DNA of 64,000 bases from Variovorax sp. OAS795 (GTDB taxonomy: Bacteria; Pseudomonadota; Gammaproteobacteria; Burkholderiales; Burkholderiaceae_C). The notes under the pieces were generated by a model, which was not told the origin of the DNA, ran no database searches, and worked only from the letters and a program-made list of their open reading frames with translations. The first letter of the stretch is position 1. Each line of letters starts with the position of its first letter. The position numbers and the translations under genes were made by a program. Location of the stretch: the NCBI RefSeq assembly GCF_040546685.1, contig NZ_JBEPOH010000001.1, positions 1,240,001 to 1,304,000 on the forward strand, read 5' to 3'. This document shows, one piece after another, positions 34,546 through 43,715 of the stretch.

Positions 34546-35109
34546 TTAGCGGCTGTACAGCCCGACCACGCTCTGGCCGCCCAGCGCATGGCCCTTGAGC
34601 GCCGCCAGCAGCGCATCGCGCGTGAGACCGGCTGGCAGCGCGCCCGGCGCCAGGTCGGAGGCCACCACGGTCAGCGTGTAGTGGTGCGGATGGTCGCCGA
34701 CCGGCGGGCACATGCCGCGGTAGGCCGTTGCGCCGGCCACGTTGGTGCCGACCGTGAAGCCGCCAGCCTCGTTCGCCTTGAGCTCACCCCGCTCGGCCGG
34801 GATGTTGTAGGCCACCCAGTGCGAGACGCCCAGGCCCAGCGCACCGTCCGGGTCCGACAGCAGCACGGCGACCGACTTCGCCTTGGCGGGCAGCTGCGTC
34901 CAGGCCACGGGCAGCGAAACGTTCTTGCCGCCGCAATCACCGAGGCCGGCATAGGGGGCGGGAATGACGCCGTTGTCGGCAAAGGCGGTCGAGGTGACCT
35001 TCATGCCGGTGGGCGCCTTGCCGCCAGGGGCGGGCGCCATGGCGCCGCAGCCGGCGAGAAGGGCCGCGATGGCCGGGAGCGAGAGAAGAGCGAGGTGCGG
35101 GGAGGACAT
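34546..35109 (-). CDS. YbhB/YbcL-family (PEBP-like) lipoprotein
   Basis: The 187-residue protein has a lipoprotein signal (LLSLPAIAALLAGC) and the phosphatidylethanolamine-binding fold: LSDPDGALGLGVSHWVAYNIP and the GTNVAGATAYRGMCPP block, equivalents of the PEBP ligand pocket (normally DPD, GxxHWV, YxGPxPP). The second block reads YRGMCPP rather than YxGPCPP. Bacterial members are periplasmic or lipid-anchored with uncertain function. It is divergent from the SOS-box-preceded radical SAM gene. Confidence 0.87.
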   Translation of the reverse strand: MSSPHLALLSLPAIAALLAGCGAMAPAPGGKAPTGMKVTSTAFADNGVIPAPYAGLGDCGGKNVSLPVAWTQLPAKAKSVAVLLSDPDGALGLGVSHWVAYNIPAERGELKANEAGGFTVGTNVAGATAYRGMCPPVGDHPHHYTLTVVASDLAPGALPAGLTRDALLAALKGHALGGQSVVGLYSR

Positions 35110-35191
35110 GCCGCCGAGCGTAGCCCAAGGTTCGGAAGCGGCGCAATGCGCGCGGGCGGCTTTCGCCTTCTTCCCACAGGGGCCATGCAAA

Positions 35192-35209
35192 ACTGTATAT
35201 AAATACAGT
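35192..35209. promoter_or_regulatory. LexA (SOS) box
   Basis: ACTGTATATAAATACAGT fits the proteobacterial LexA operator CTGT-N8-ACAG with an AT-rich core. It stands 20 bases before the radical SAM start codon, where it would overlap the promoter. It predicts DNA-damage induction of the radical SAM/UdgX pair. Confidence 0.8.
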
Positions 35210-35229
35210 ATCTTCTGCCCGGAATTGTC

Positions 35230-36483
35230 GTGGACCTCCAGCGCAAACTCGCCATCCTCGCGGACGCCGCCAAGTACGACGCCTCCTGCGCGTCCAGCGG
35301 CTCGCAGCCGCGCGACTCGGTCGGCGGCCGCGGCATCGGCTCGACCGAGGGCGCCGGCATCTGCCACAGCTACGCACCCGACGGGCGCTGCATCTCGCTG
35401 CTCAAGGTGCTGCTCACCAACCACTGCCAGTACGACTGCCTCTACTGCGTCAACCGTGCGTCGAGCAACGTGCCGCGCGCGCGCTTTCGCGTCGAGGAGG
35501 TGGTGCAGCTCACGCTCGACTTCTACCGCCGCAATTGCATCGAGGGGCTGTTTCTCTCCAGCGGCATCGTCAAGTCGCCCGACCACACGATGGAGCAGGT
35601 GGTCGAGGTGGCGCGTGCGCTGCGCGAAGACCACGACTTCCGCGGCTACATCCACCTGAAGACCATTCCCGATGCGAGCGACGAGCTCATCGCGCGCGCC
35701 GGCCGCTATGCCGACCGCCTGAGCATCAACGTCGAGATGCCGACCACCGAGGGCCTGCGCGCGCTTGCGCCCGAGAAGGACGAAAGCGCCATCCGCCGCT
35801 CGATGGCGCGGCTGCGCCTGCGCATCGACGACACGCGCGAGGAGGCGCGCCGCGTGGTGCCCATCCGCGCGCTGCCCGGCGCGGCGCCCGCCGCCGCAAA
35901 GCCGCCGCCTTTCGCGCCCGCCGGCCAGAGCACGCAGATGATCGTGGGCGCCGATGCGACGGACGACCGGCGCATCCTCGCCTCCAGCGCCACGCTCTAC
36001 GGCGCCTACAAGCTCAGGCGCGTGTACTACTCCGCCTTCAGCCCCATTCCCGATGCCGCACGCGCGTTGCCGCTGGCCGCGCCGCCACTGATGCGCGAGC
36101 ACCGGCTCTACCAGGCCGACTGGCTCATGCGCTTCTACGGCTTCGACCACCAGGAGATCGTGGCCGAGCCCGACGGACTGCTGCGGCTCGATGTCGATCC
36201 CAAGCTGGCCTGGGCGCTCGCGCATGCCGACCGCTTTCCGGTCGACCTGAACCATGCGCCGCGCGAAATGCTCCTGCGCGTGCCGGGGCTCGGCGTGAAG
36301 GCGGTCGAGCGGCTGCTGCAGGCGCGGCGCGTGCGACGGGTGCGCGCGGACGACCTTCGGCGGCTGCACGTGCCAGCGCGCAAGGTGCTGCCGTTCGTGG
36401 TGGCCGACAGGCACCGGCCGGCGCCGGGCGCTCCGGTGATTTCGCCGGAACCGCCGCGCGCGGCACAAGCTTCGTTGTTCTGA
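35230..36483 (+). CDS. Radical SAM protein linked to UDG (putative DNA modification/repair)
   Basis: The 417-residue protein has a radical SAM 4Fe-4S motif CQYDCLYC (Cys66, Cys70, Cys73), with CVNRASSN following, and FLSSGIVKSPDHTMEQ typical of the UDG-linked radical SAM subfamily. A C-terminal helix-hairpin-helix segment (about residues 337-365, LLRVPGLGVKAVERLL) suggests DNA binding. The next gene encodes its usual partner, a DUF4130-UdgX fusion, 11 bases downstream. A LexA box precedes the GTG start. The reaction is not known; a role in handling damaged or modified bases is inferred from the partner and the SOS box. Residues ~200-225 are a Pro/Ala-rich linker. Confidence 0.88.
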   Translation: MDLQRKLAILADAAKYDASCASSGSQPRDSVGGRGIGSTEGAGICHSYAPDGRCISLLKVLLTNHCQYDCLYCVNRASSNVPRARFRVEEVVQLTLDFYRRNCIEGLFLSSGIVKSPDHTMEQVVEVARALREDHDFRGYIHLKTIPDASDELIARAGRYADRLSINVEMPTTEGLRALAPEKDESAIRRSMARLRLRIDDTREEARRVVPIRALPGAAPAAAKPPPFAPAGQSTQMIVGADATDDRRILASSATLYGAYKLRRVYYSAFSPIPDAARALPLAAPPLMREHRLYQADWLMRFYGFDHQEIVAEPDGLLRLDVDPKLAWALAHADRFPVDLNHAPREMLLRVPGLGVKAVERLLQARRVRRVRADDLRRLHVPARKVLPFVVADRHRPAPGAPVISPEPPRAAQASLF

Positions 36484-36494
36484 GCGCGACCGCC

Positions 36495-37961
36495 ATGCAA
36501 GTTCAAGTGCGGCTCGACGACGCGACCGATCTCGGCGCCTTCCGCCGCCATGCGCGGCAGCTGCTCGCCGCGGGCGTGCCGCCGGAACGCGTCGAATGGA
36601 GCGCGGCGCAGGCAGCCGGCGAAGCCGCCGACCTGTTCGGCGAAGCGGGCGCGGCCACGCTTCCCGCAGCAACTGCCGCCGCGGCGCCGCTGGCCGTGCC
36701 CCCATGGTTCGTCGAACTGTGCGGCGACGTGATCCTGCACCGCGAGCCGCAGCGCCATGCACTGCTGTACCGCCTGCTGTGGCGCCTCGCGCACGAGCCC
36801 GCGCTGCGGCACGACCCGCTCGATGCCGACCTGATGCAAGCCCGGCAGATGGCCAAGGCCGTGCACCGCGACATCCACAAGATGCGTGCCTTCGTGCGCT
36901 TCACCCGCGTGGTGGGCAATGACGGCGTGGAGCGCCATGTGGCGTGGTTCGAGCCCGACCATCACATCGTCGAGGCCAACGCGCCGTTCTTCGCGCGCCG
37001 CTTCGCGCAGATGCGCTGGGCCATCCTCACGCCCGAGCGCTGCGTCGAGTGGAACGGCCAGGCGCTCGCATTCCGCGAGGGCGCCGACCGCCGCGAGAAG
37101 CCGCCGCCCGATGGCGGCGAGCAGCTCTGGCTCACCTACTACGAACACATCTTCAACCCCGCGCGGCTCAAGCTCGCGGCCATGCGGCGCGAAATGCCGC
37201 GCCGCTACTGGCACAACCTCCCGGAGGCGGCGCTGATCCAGCCCCTTGCCGATGCCGCGGAGGCGCGCAGCCAGTCGATGATCGAGGCGCCGCCCACCGC
37301 GGCGCGCCGCATCCGCGCACCCATCCCGCTGCACCTGCGGCCGCCCGAAGGCGCGGCGCCCGCGGATCTCGGCGAGCTGCGCGCGGCGGCGCATGCCTGC
37401 CGCGCGTGCCCCATCGGCGCACTCGCCACCCAGGCCGTGTGCGGCGAAGGCCTGATCGCGCCGCAGCACATGCTGGTCGGCGAGCAACCCGGCGACCAGG
37501 AGGACCTGGTTGGCCGCCCCTTCGTCGGTCCCGCCGGCCAGCTGCTCGACCGCACGATGGCGCAGCTGGGCTGGGCGCGCGAGACCGTCTACCTGGCCAA
37601 TGCCGTGAAGCACTTCAAGTACGAACTGCGTGGCAAGCGCCGCATCCACAAGACCGCGGGCCAGCGCGAGGCCGAGGCCTGCGCCCACTGGCTCGAGAGC
37701 GAGATTTCGCTGGTCCGGCCCCAGGGGCTGGTGGCGCTCGGCGCAACAGCCGCGCGCGCCCTCTTGGGCCGGCCAGTGGCCGTGCAGGCCGAGCGCGGCG
37801 CGTGGCTGCACGAGCGCGGCGACGGCCGCCCCGTGTTCGTGACCCTGCATCCGTCGGCGCTGCTGCGCCTGCCCGATGCGGAGCGCGCCGAAGCCTTGGG
37901 GCGCTGGCGGGCCGAGCTCGCGTTGGCGCGCGATACGCTTCCTGCTGCCATCGCCGCATGA
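36495..37961 (+). CDS. DUF4130 domain - UdgX uracil-DNA glycosylase fusion
   Basis: The 488-residue product joins an N-terminal DUF4130 region (~1-270; [32 protein letters not shown]) to a UdgX-type family 4 uracil-DNA glycosylase (~290-488). The latter shows CRACPIGA (Fe-S cysteines), [30 protein letters not shown] and the loop [10 protein letters not shown], whose His385 matches the residue that bonds covalently to the abasic site in UdgX. The C-terminal motif is LHPSALLR. It would capture uracil-containing DNA irreversibly. It shares a transcript with the radical SAM gene and presumably its SOS control. Confidence 0.9.
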   Translation: MQVQVRLDDATDLGAFRRHARQLLAAGVPPERVEWSAAQAAGEAADLFGEAGAATLPAATAAAAPLAVPPWFVELCGDVILHREPQRHALLYRLLWRLAHEPALRHDPLDADLMQARQMAKAVHRDIHKMRAFVRFTRVVGNDGVERHVAWFEPDHHIVEANAPFFARRFAQMRWAILTPERCVEWNGQALAFREGADRREKPPPDGGEQLWLTYYEHIFNPARLKLAAMRREMPRRYWHNLPEAALIQPLADAAEARSQSMIEAPPTAARRIRAPIPLHLRPPEGAAPADLGELRAAAHACRACPIGALATQAVCGEGLIAPQHMLVGEQPGDQEDLVGRPFVGPAGQLLDRTMAQLGWARETVYLANAVKHFKYELRGKRRIHKTAGQREAEACAHWLESEISLVRPQGLVALGATAARALLGRPVAVQAERGAWLHERGDGRPVFVTLHPSALLRLPDAERAEALGRWRAELALARDTLPAAIAA

Positions 37962-38047
37962 ACGAACAGGGGAGAACCTGGCCGCGCTTGAAGAGTGCAG
38001 TGCCGGCGACGGCTGCTTCCTGCGAGAGAGTGCCGCAGCCCCGATGC

Positions 38048-38053
38048 GACAAT
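38048..38053 (+). promoter_or_regulatory. -10-like hexamer abutting pyrC start
   Basis: GACAAT ends eight bases before the chosen pyrC ATG and no Shine-Dalgarno sequence is present, as for several other first genes in this window. Confidence 0.35.
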
Positions 38054-38061
38054 TGCCGCTC

Positions 38062-39093
38062 ATGACAGACACCCTCACCATCACCCGCCCCGACGACTGG
38101 CACCTGCACGTGCGCGACGGTGCCGCCCTCGAAGCCGTGGTGCCCCACAGTGCGCGCCAGTTCGGCCGCGCGCTGATCATGCCCAACCTGCGGCCACCCG
38201 TGACCACCGCGGCACAGGCCATGGCCTACCGCGATCGCATCCGCGCCGCGGTGCCCGAAGGCACGGCCTTCGAGCCCGTGATGTCGCTCTACCTGACCGA
38301 CAGGCTCCCGCCCGAGGAAATCGCGCTTGCGGCCGAGGCCGGCGTGCGCGCGCTCAAGCTCTACCCGGCCGGCGCCACCACCAACAGCGATGCCGGCGTG
38401 ACCGACATCCGCCACACCTACAAGACGCTCGAAGCCATGCAGAAGCACGGCCTGCTGCTGCTGGTGCACGGGGAGGTGACCGATCCGGCCATCGACCTGT
38501 TCGATCGCGAAGCCGTGTTCGTCGACCGCGTGATGATTCCGCTGCGCCGCGACTTCCCCGAACTCAAGGTGGTGTTCGAGCACCTCACGACCAAGGAGGG
38601 CGCTCACTACGTACGAGATGCGGGCCGCTTCACCGCCGCCACCATCACGGCGCACCACCTGCTGTACAACCGCAATGCGATCTTCACCGGCGGCATCCGC
38701 CCGCACTACTACTGCCTGCCCGTGCTCAAGCGCGAGACGCACCGCGTGGCGCTGGTCGAGGCGGCCGCGAGCGGGAGCGACCGGTTCTTCCTGGGCACCG
38801 ACAGCGCTCCGCACCCCGCGCACCTGAAGGAGCACGCGCTCGGCTGCGCCGGCTGCTACACGGCGCTCACCGCCATCGAGCTCTATGCCGAAGCCTTCGA
38901 CAGCGTGGGCGCGCTCGACAAGCTCGAGGGCTTTGCGAGCTTCCACGGCCCCGACTTCTACGGCCTGCCCCGCAACAGCGGCACCCTCACGCTGAAGCGC
39001 GAAAGCTGGAGGGTGCCCGAGACGGTGCCCTACGGCGACGCCACGCTCAAGCCGCTGCGCGGCGGTGAAACCATCGCGTGGAGACTCGCATGA
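38062..39093 (+). CDS. pyrC: Dihydroorotase
   Basis: The 343-residue class II dihydroorotase catalyses the third step of pyrimidine synthesis. [10 protein letters not shown] holds the first zinc-binding His pair, [12 protein letters not shown] the carboxylated Lys, LLVHGE and FEHLTT further zinc His residues, and GTDSAPHP the catalytic Asp. Start MTDTLT was chosen because it matches the N-terminus expected for PyrC; an ATG 18 bases earlier is in frame. Its stop overlaps the start of the NYN-domain gene (ATGA). Confidence 0.95.
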   Translation: MTDTLTITRPDDWHLHVRDGAALEAVVPHSARQFGRALIMPNLRPPVTTAAQAMAYRDRIRAAVPEGTAFEPVMSLYLTDRLPPEEIALAAEAGVRALKLYPAGATTNSDAGVTDIRHTYKTLEAMQKHGLLLLVHGEVTDPAIDLFDREAVFVDRVMIPLRRDFPELKVVFEHLTTKEGAHYVRDAGRFTAATITAHHLLYNRNAIFTGGIRPHYYCLPVLKRETHRVALVEAAASGSDRFFLGTDSAPHPAHLKEHALGCAGCYTALTAIELYAEAFDSVGALDKLEGFASFHGPDFYGLPRNSGTLTLKRESWRVPETVPYGDATLKPLRGGETIAWRLA

Positions 39094-39932
39094 TCCCCAC
39101 GCCGCGCGTGATGCTGCTGATCGACGCCGACAACGTCTCGGCCGACGTGATCGAGCAGGCCGTGCAGCGCACCATGGCGGAGCACGGCGCCATCCACGTG
39201 CGGCGCGCCTACTGCAACGCCGAAACTGCGCTCAAGCAGCAGGCGCTCTTCAAGCGGCTGTCGGTGCGGCCGATGGTCAATCTCTCGGCCGGCAAGAACA
39301 GCACCGACATCGCGCTCGCCGTGGATGCCACCGACCTCGTGATCGCCGAGCGCCCCGACGTGGTGGTGCTGGTGTCTTCCGATTCCGACTTTGCGCCGCT
39401 CGTGATTCGCCTGCGAGAAAAGGGCTGCCGCGTCTGCGGGCTCGGCCAGCAGGGCAAGACCGGCGAAGACACCGTGGGGGTGTACGACGAGTTCACCGAC
39501 CTGCGGCACCACGGCGCGGCACTTGCGCCGCCCACCGCACCGGCCAGGAAGGCCGCGGCCCGGGTGGCCGCGAAGCGCGCACCGGCGGCCAAGACCGTCA
39601 AGACTGAAAAGACCGGCAAGACCGACAAGACCGACAAGACCGCGGCCACCCCGGCCCGCAAGGCCGCAGCCAAGACACCGGCCCGCAAGACGGCCAAGGC
39701 CGCCAAGCAGCCGCAGGCGCCGTCCGAAGCGGCCGAGTTCATCCTGCAGGCGGCGCCCGCGCTGCGCAGCGGCGCCGACGTGCCGCTCAACGACGTGGCG
39801 CAGGCGTTGCGCGCGGCCGGGCTGCTCGGCAAGCACGGCAGTTCGCTCAAGCTGTTCGACAAGCTTCCGGCGGAGTTCACCGTGCTGCAGCACCCCGATC
39901 GCATTCGCTGGGCCGGGGCTCCGCTGCCTTGA
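39090..39932 (+). CDS. NYN-domain protein (LabA-like) with C-terminal LOTUS-like domain
   Basis: The 280-residue protein starts with a PIN-like NYN ribonuclease domain: [24 protein letters not shown] and [13 protein letters not shown] supply the conserved metal-binding Asp residues. Then comes a basic low-complexity linker (~150-215) with [14 protein letters not shown] repeats and Ala/Lys runs. A C-terminal ~65-residue domain ([20 protein letters not shown]...[10 protein letters not shown]) resembles OST-HTH/LOTUS modules, which bind RNA. It is probably an RNA-processing enzyme. It overlaps pyrC by four bases and DUF3025 by four. Confidence 0.87.
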   Translation: MIPTPRVMLLIDADNVSADVIEQAVQRTMAEHGAIHVRRAYCNAETALKQQALFKRLSVRPMVNLSAGKNSTDIALAVDATDLVIAERPDVVVLVSSDSDFAPLVIRLREKGCRVCGLGQQGKTGEDTVGVYDEFTDLRHHGAALAPPTAPARKAAARVAAKRAPAAKTVKTEKTGKTDKTDKTAATPARKAAAKTPARKTAKAAKQPQAPSEAAEFILQAAPALRSGADVPLNDVAQALRAAGLLGKHGSSLKLFDKLPAEFTVLQHPDRIRWAGAPLP

Positions 39933-40672
39933 GCCTGGCGGCGATCGACTGGGCGCAGCCCTGGCTCGCGCCCTATCGTGCCATCGGCGAAGCGGCGGCA
40001 CACGCCGCGCTCGGTTCATCCGTCGCGACGGCGCTGCAGCAGGGCGCCAGGCCGCCGCTCGCGCCCGACTTCGTGCCGCAGCCGGACCTGCCCCAGGGCC
40101 GCGCCTACGAAGCCCACATCTTCGAGACCGGCAGCGTGCCGACGCGCGACAACCTGCACGACTTCTTCAACGGGCTGGTCTGGCTCGCCTTTCCGGCGAC
40201 CAAGCACCGCCTGAACGAACTGCAGGCCGCGGAGATCGCCCGCAACGGCATCGCGTCCACGCGCGGGGCGCTGCGCGATGCGCTCACACTCTTCGACGAG
40301 AACGGCGCGCTGCTCGATGCACCTGCTGCTTTGTGGAACGCATTGGCTGCGCGCGACTGGCATGCACTCTTCGTGACGCAGCGCGCGCTGTGGTCCGAGG
40401 CGCGCCTCGTCGTGTTCGGCCATGCACTGCTCGAAAAACTCACTGCGCCTCGAAAGGCCCTCACCGCCCACGTGCTGCTGCTACCGCCTTCGCGGGCATG
40501 CGGCACGCCGGCGGCGCTCGACGACCGGGCGCTGGCGCGCAGCCTGGACGCGGACCATCTCGCGCGCAAACCCTTCGTTCCGCTGCCGGTGCTCGGCGTG
40601 CCGGGCTGGTGGGCGGGCAACGCGGCGCCGGGGTTCTACGACGATCCCAAGGTCTTCCGCCCCGGTCCGTAG
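39929..40672 (+). CDS. DUF3025 protein
   Basis: The 247-residue product has the DUF3025 pattern: AYEAHIFETGSVPTRDNLHD, FFNGLVWLAFPATKHRLNE and a C-terminal region ending in LPVLGVPGWWAGNAAPGFYDDPKVFRPG-type sequence. Function of the family is unknown. The start is a TTG that overlaps the NYN gene stop (TTGA), implying coupled translation with a minor start codon. No transmembrane segment or signal peptide is seen. Confidence 0.87.
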   Translation: MSLAAIDWAQPWLAPYRAIGEAAAHAALGSSVATALQQGARPPLAPDFVPQPDLPQGRAYEAHIFETGSVPTRDNLHDFFNGLVWLAFPATKHRLNELQAAEIARNGIASTRGALRDALTLFDENGALLDAPAALWNALAARDWHALFVTQRALWSEARLVVFGHALLEKLTAPRKALTAHVLLLPPSRACGTPAALDDRALARSLDADHLARKPFVPLPVLGVPGWWAGNAAPGFYDDPKVFRPGP

Positions 40673-40763
40673 AACTTTTGCTCCTATCATCGCTCTACCC
40701 GCCAGCCGCGGCGTGGCTCTTCCAGAATCCGAACAACACAGGAAGAGCGCCATTTTCTGCACG

Positions 40764-40792
40764 GCTTGAAGAGGGCCATCCGGTCCTCATCT
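40764..40792 (+). promoter_or_regulatory. Candidate heat-shock (sigma-32) promoter of htpX
   Basis: CTTGAA, 15 bases, then CCTCATCT resembles the sigma-32 consensus (CTTGAA ... CCCCAT-T) and lies about 30 bases upstream of the htpX start. HtpX is a heat-shock protease in other proteobacteria, which agrees with the assignment. Confidence 0.45.
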
Positions 40793-40823
40793 ACGCGGCA
40801 GCATTCCCCACGGAGAATTCAAC

Positions 40824-41699
40824 TTGAAACGTATCCTTCTGTTCGTTTTGACCAACGTGATGGTCGTGGCAGTGCTGGGCATCGTCGCCAGCCTGCTCGG
40901 CGTCAACCGCTATCTCACGGCCAACGGGCTGAACCTGACCGCGCTGCTCGGCTTTGCGCTGATCATGGGCTTCGGCGGCGCGATCATCTCGCTGCTGATC
41001 AGCAAGCCGATGGCCAAGTGGACGACCAAGCTGCACATGATCGACAACCCCCAGACGCCCGACGAGGCCTGGATCGTCGGCACCGTGCGCAAGTTCGCCG
41101 ACAAGGCCGGCATCGGCATGCCCGAGGTCGGCATCTTCGAGGGCGAGCCCAACGCCTTCGCCACCGGCGCATTCAAGAACTCGTCGCTGGTGGCGGTGTC
41201 CACCGGCCTGCTGCAGGGCATGACGCGCGAAGAGGTCGAGGCCGTCATCGGCCACGAGGTGGCCCACATCGCCAACGGCGACATGGTCACGATGACGCTG
41301 ATCCAGGGCGTGATGAACACCTTCGTCGTGTTCCTGTCGCGCGTGATCGGCTATGCGGTCGACAGCTTCCTGCGCCGCGGCGACGACCGTTCCTCGGGCC
41401 CGGGCATCGGCTACTACGTGAGCACCATCGTGCTGGACATCGTGCTGGGCTTTGCGGCCGCGATCGTGGTGGCCTGGTTCTCGCGCCACCGCGAGTTCCG
41501 CGCCGATGCCGGCTCGGCGGCGCTGATGGGGCAGAAGCAGCCGATGATGAACGCGCTCGCGCGGCTCGGCGGCCTGCCGGCCGGCGAGTTGCCCAAGGCG
41601 GTGCAAACCATGGGCATCACGGGCAGCATCGGCAAGCTGTTTGCCACGCACCCGCCGATCGAGGAGCGCATCGCGGCGCTGCAGAACGCCCGCGGCTGA
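40824..41699 (+). CDS. htpX: Membrane-bound zinc metalloprotease HtpX
   Basis: The 291-residue M48 protease has two N-terminal helices ([40 protein letters not shown]), the zinc motif HEVAH (His144, Glu145, His148) followed by NGDMV, a second hydrophobic pair, and [11 protein letters not shown], which gives the third zinc ligand Glu. It degrades misfolded inner-membrane proteins at the cytoplasmic face. The TTG start is set by CGGAG eight bases upstream and by the family N-terminus [12 protein letters not shown] bidirectional terminator follows. Confidence 0.93.
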   Translation: MKRILLFVLTNVMVVAVLGIVASLLGVNRYLTANGLNLTALLGFALIMGFGGAIISLLISKPMAKWTTKLHMIDNPQTPDEAWIVGTVRKFADKAGIGMPEVGIFEGEPNAFATGAFKNSSLVAVSTGLLQGMTREEVEAVIGHEVAHIANGDMVTMTLIQGVMNTFVVFLSRVIGYAVDSFLRRGDDRSSGPGIGYYVSTIVLDIVLGFAAAIVVAWFSRHREFRADAGSAALMGQKQPMMNALARLGGLPAGELPKAVQTMGITGSIGKLFATHPPIEERIAALQNARG

Positions 41700-41717
41700 T
41701 ATCGATCCGCCGCATCG

Positions 41718-41753
41718 AAAAAAGCCGCCATGGGAAACCGTGGCGGCTTTTTT
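41718..41753. terminator. Bidirectional intrinsic terminator after htpX
   Basis: AAAAAAGCCGCCA pairs with TGGCGGCTTTTTT around a 10-nt loop that can itself pair, giving A- and T-runs on both sides between converging genes. Confidence 0.9.
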
Positions 41754-41774
41754 GTGGGTGCCGCCGGGGCAGCG

Positions 41775-42200
41775 TCAGTACGAACGCAGCGAGATGCCCC
41801 AGCGCCCGGCCACCCGGGTTGCGATCCAGAGGTTGCGGTGCGTGCTCAGCACGGTGCCTGCCTCGTCCTCGCGCGTGTAGGCGACGATGAAATGCACCTT
41901 GTCGGCGCTGGCCAGCACCGCGTCCTTCGACTGGTAGCGCGTGCGGCGCCAGCCCGAAGCCCTGAGCTTCTCGAAGAAGTCCGCCGGGTGGTTGCCGGTC
42001 GCATGCCACTCGAGGCGTTCGGCGCCCGAGAGCATCAGGTGCGGAAAGTGAAGTTCGCGGTCCATGCCCGCGGTGTCGCAGGCATTGAAGCGCTCGGTGA
42101 AGCGGTCGAGGCAGGCGGAAGCTTCCCGGATCGCGTCCGCTTCGGCCGCGCTGCCGGAGGCCGGCGGCGCGACGAAATCGGAGAAGCGGGTCACGGGCAT
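41775..42200 (-). CDS. NTF2-like (SnoaL-type) hypothetical protein
   Basis: The 141-residue protein fits an NTF2-like alpha+beta cone: AIREASACLDRFTERFNACD as the N-terminal helix, FPHLMLSG, then strands VHFIVAYTREDEAG and LWIATRVAGRWGISLRS. Such domains occur in isomerases, small hydrolases and binding proteins; nothing points to a specific ligand. It faces htpX across the shared terminator and lies 21 bases downstream of the ProQ-family gene on the same strand. Confidence 0.75.
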   Translation of the reverse strand: MPVTRFSDFVAPPASGSAAEADAIREASACLDRFTERFNACDTAGMDRELHFPHLMLSGAERLEWHATGNHPADFFEKLRASGWRRTRYQSKDAVLASADKVHFIVAYTREDEAGTVLSTHRNLWIATRVAGRWGISLRSY

Positions 42201-42221
42201 CGAATACGCGAGGCAGGCGGT

Positions 42222-43028
42222 TCAGGCCGCCGGAGGCGCCTCGGGCCGCTCGGCCCGCGCGCGTGCGAGCGTTCGCGCCACTTCGCCGGCATCCATGCCG
42301 TACATCTCGGCAAATTCTTGCTCGCTGCTGCGGCCGCTGGCTTCGAAGGCGCGCAACAGCGCTTCGCGCTTGGCTGCTTCGCGGGCCAGTTCGGCCAGCG
42401 CCTCGTCGAGCACCGCATTGGTTTCCTCGTCGCGCGAACGCACCAGCACGGCGTAGGCTTCGCGGTCCAGGCCCGAGGCTTCCACGGCCCGGGCGATGCG
42501 CGCCACCAGCTGCGGACGCAGGTCTTCGCCGCTGCGCTGGGCGCGGCGCCGGTGCAGCTCGAGGATGGCGTGGTGCACATGCTCCGGTGCCACGGGCTCG
42601 ACCACGGTGCCGTCCAGGTCGTGGCGCGGATGGCCCGCGGCCACCGCTTCGAGGTAGCGCGTGGAGCGGGCGTGCAGGCCGAGCGCCACCTTCAGGTCGT
42701 CCTTCTTGAAGTCGTCCGGGTGCTTTTCGAGCAGGTCCTGGAACACGCCGAGCTTGAGCGGCAGGAAGCGCGCGCCGAACAGGTTCGGGTAGAGCTCGAA
42801 GAGTTTTTCCAGCGCGGGATGCACCTTGCGCGTTCGCGCGGGCTGCTGCGGCTGCTGTGCGGCCTGCCTGGGCTTCTGCTTTTGCTGCTGCTGCTGCCGG
42901 GGCTGGCGCGGCGGGCGCGGTGAACGGGGCGGGCGTCCATCGGCGGACGGCTGCTGCGGGGCGGCGCCCTCGGCTTCCGTCGGCTGGACTTCCTGGATTG
43001 CTTCTTGAGGCGTGGCGGTGTCGGTCAT
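42222..43028 (-). CDS. ProQ/FinO-family RNA chaperone
   Basis: The 268-residue product has a Gln/Pro/Arg-rich disordered N-terminus (~1-65, including QQQQQK), then a FinO/ProQ domain: RKVHPALEKLFELYPNLFG, LPLKLGVFQDLLEKHPDDF, LKVALGLHARSTRYLEAV. It likely binds structured sRNAs and mRNA 3' ends and affects their stability. The C-terminal ~75 residues are an Ala/Glu/Arg-rich helical region ending in DAGEVARTLARARAE. It is larger than minimal betaproteobacterial ProQ proteins because of these extensions. Confidence 0.87.
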   Translation of the reverse strand: MTDTATPQEAIQEVQPTEAEGAAPQQPSADGRPPRSPRPPRQPRQQQQQKQKPRQAAQQPQQPARTRKVHPALEKLFELYPNLFGARFLPLKLGVFQDLLEKHPDDFKKDDLKVALGLHARSTRYLEAVAAGHPRHDLDGTVVEPVAPEHVHHAILELHRRRAQRSGEDLRPQLVARIARAVEASGLDREAYAVLVRSRDEETNAVLDEALAELAREAAKREALLRAFEASGRSSEQEFAEMYGMDAGEVARTLARARAERPEAPPAA

Positions 43029-43079
43029 CGGTCGTTTCTTGTCAGGTTGCAGCAGCGGAAAAAATGCGGTTGCGCGCGC

Positions 43080-43703
43080 TCAGCGCGGGCGGAACATCTT
43101 GAAGAGATTGTCGGGGCTGATCTCGAAATAGTCGGCCGGGCCGCCGCCGCGCAGGATCGGCTGCGCCGCGGCGGTGTCGTAGATGCCGTCTTTCAGCAGG
43201 TGCCGCGCGATGTGCACGCCCACCACTTCGCCGAGGATCAGCCAGGTGGGCACGGGCACACCGTCCACGCCTTCGAGCTGCAGCACCTGCGTGAGCCGGC
43301 ATTCGAAGGAGACCGGGCTCTCGGCCACGCGCGGCACCGCGATGTTGCGCGAGGCTGCGGGCGTGAGCCCGGCGAGCTCGAACTCGTTCACCTCGGGCGG
43401 CACGGCCGCGCACGACTGGTTCATCTGCCCGGCGAGCGGCCGCGTCGCAAGGTTCCAGCCGAACTCGCGCGTCTGGCGGATGTTGTGCAGGCTGTCCTTG
43501 GCGCCGATGCTCGCAAAGCCGACGATCGGCGGCGTGTAGTTGAAGGCGTTGAAGAAGCTGTAGGGCGCGAGATTGAGCAGGCCATTGGCGTCCTGCGACG
43601 AGATCCACCCGATCGGCCGAGGACCGACCATCGCGTTGAACGGATCGTGCGGCAGGCCATGGCCCTGGGCGGGCTCGTAGAAATGGAAGTCGTCGTTCGG
43701 CAT
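43080..43703 (-). CDS. Flavin reductase-family protein (FMN-binding split barrel)
   Basis: The 207-residue protein shows the flavin reductase-like pattern NAMVGPRPIGWISSQDANG, LLNLAPYSFFNAFNYTPP and KDSLHNIRQTREFGWNLAT, which bind FMN. LILGEVVGVHI is the usual C-terminal strand. Family members supply reduced flavin or act as flavoproteins of unknown substrate. It lies 12 bases after the FAD-dependent dehydrogenase gene, so a redox link is possible but unproven. Confidence 0.88.
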   Translation of the reverse strand: MPNDDFHFYEPAQGHGLPHDPFNAMVGPRPIGWISSQDANGLLNLAPYSFFNAFNYTPPIVGFASIGAKDSLHNIRQTREFGWNLATRPLAGQMNQSCAAVPPEVNEFELAGLTPAASRNIAVPRVAESPVSFECRLTQVLQLEGVDGVPVPTWLILGEVVGVHIARHLLKDGIYDTAAAQPILRGGGPADYFEISPDNLFKMFRPR

Positions 43704-43715
43704 GGCAGCGGCTCC

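Noticed and set aside
39600..39720. Direct repeats of AAGACCG-type units as a CRISPR-like array
   Set aside because: The units are very short, contiguous and in frame (KTDKT repeats) with no spacers.
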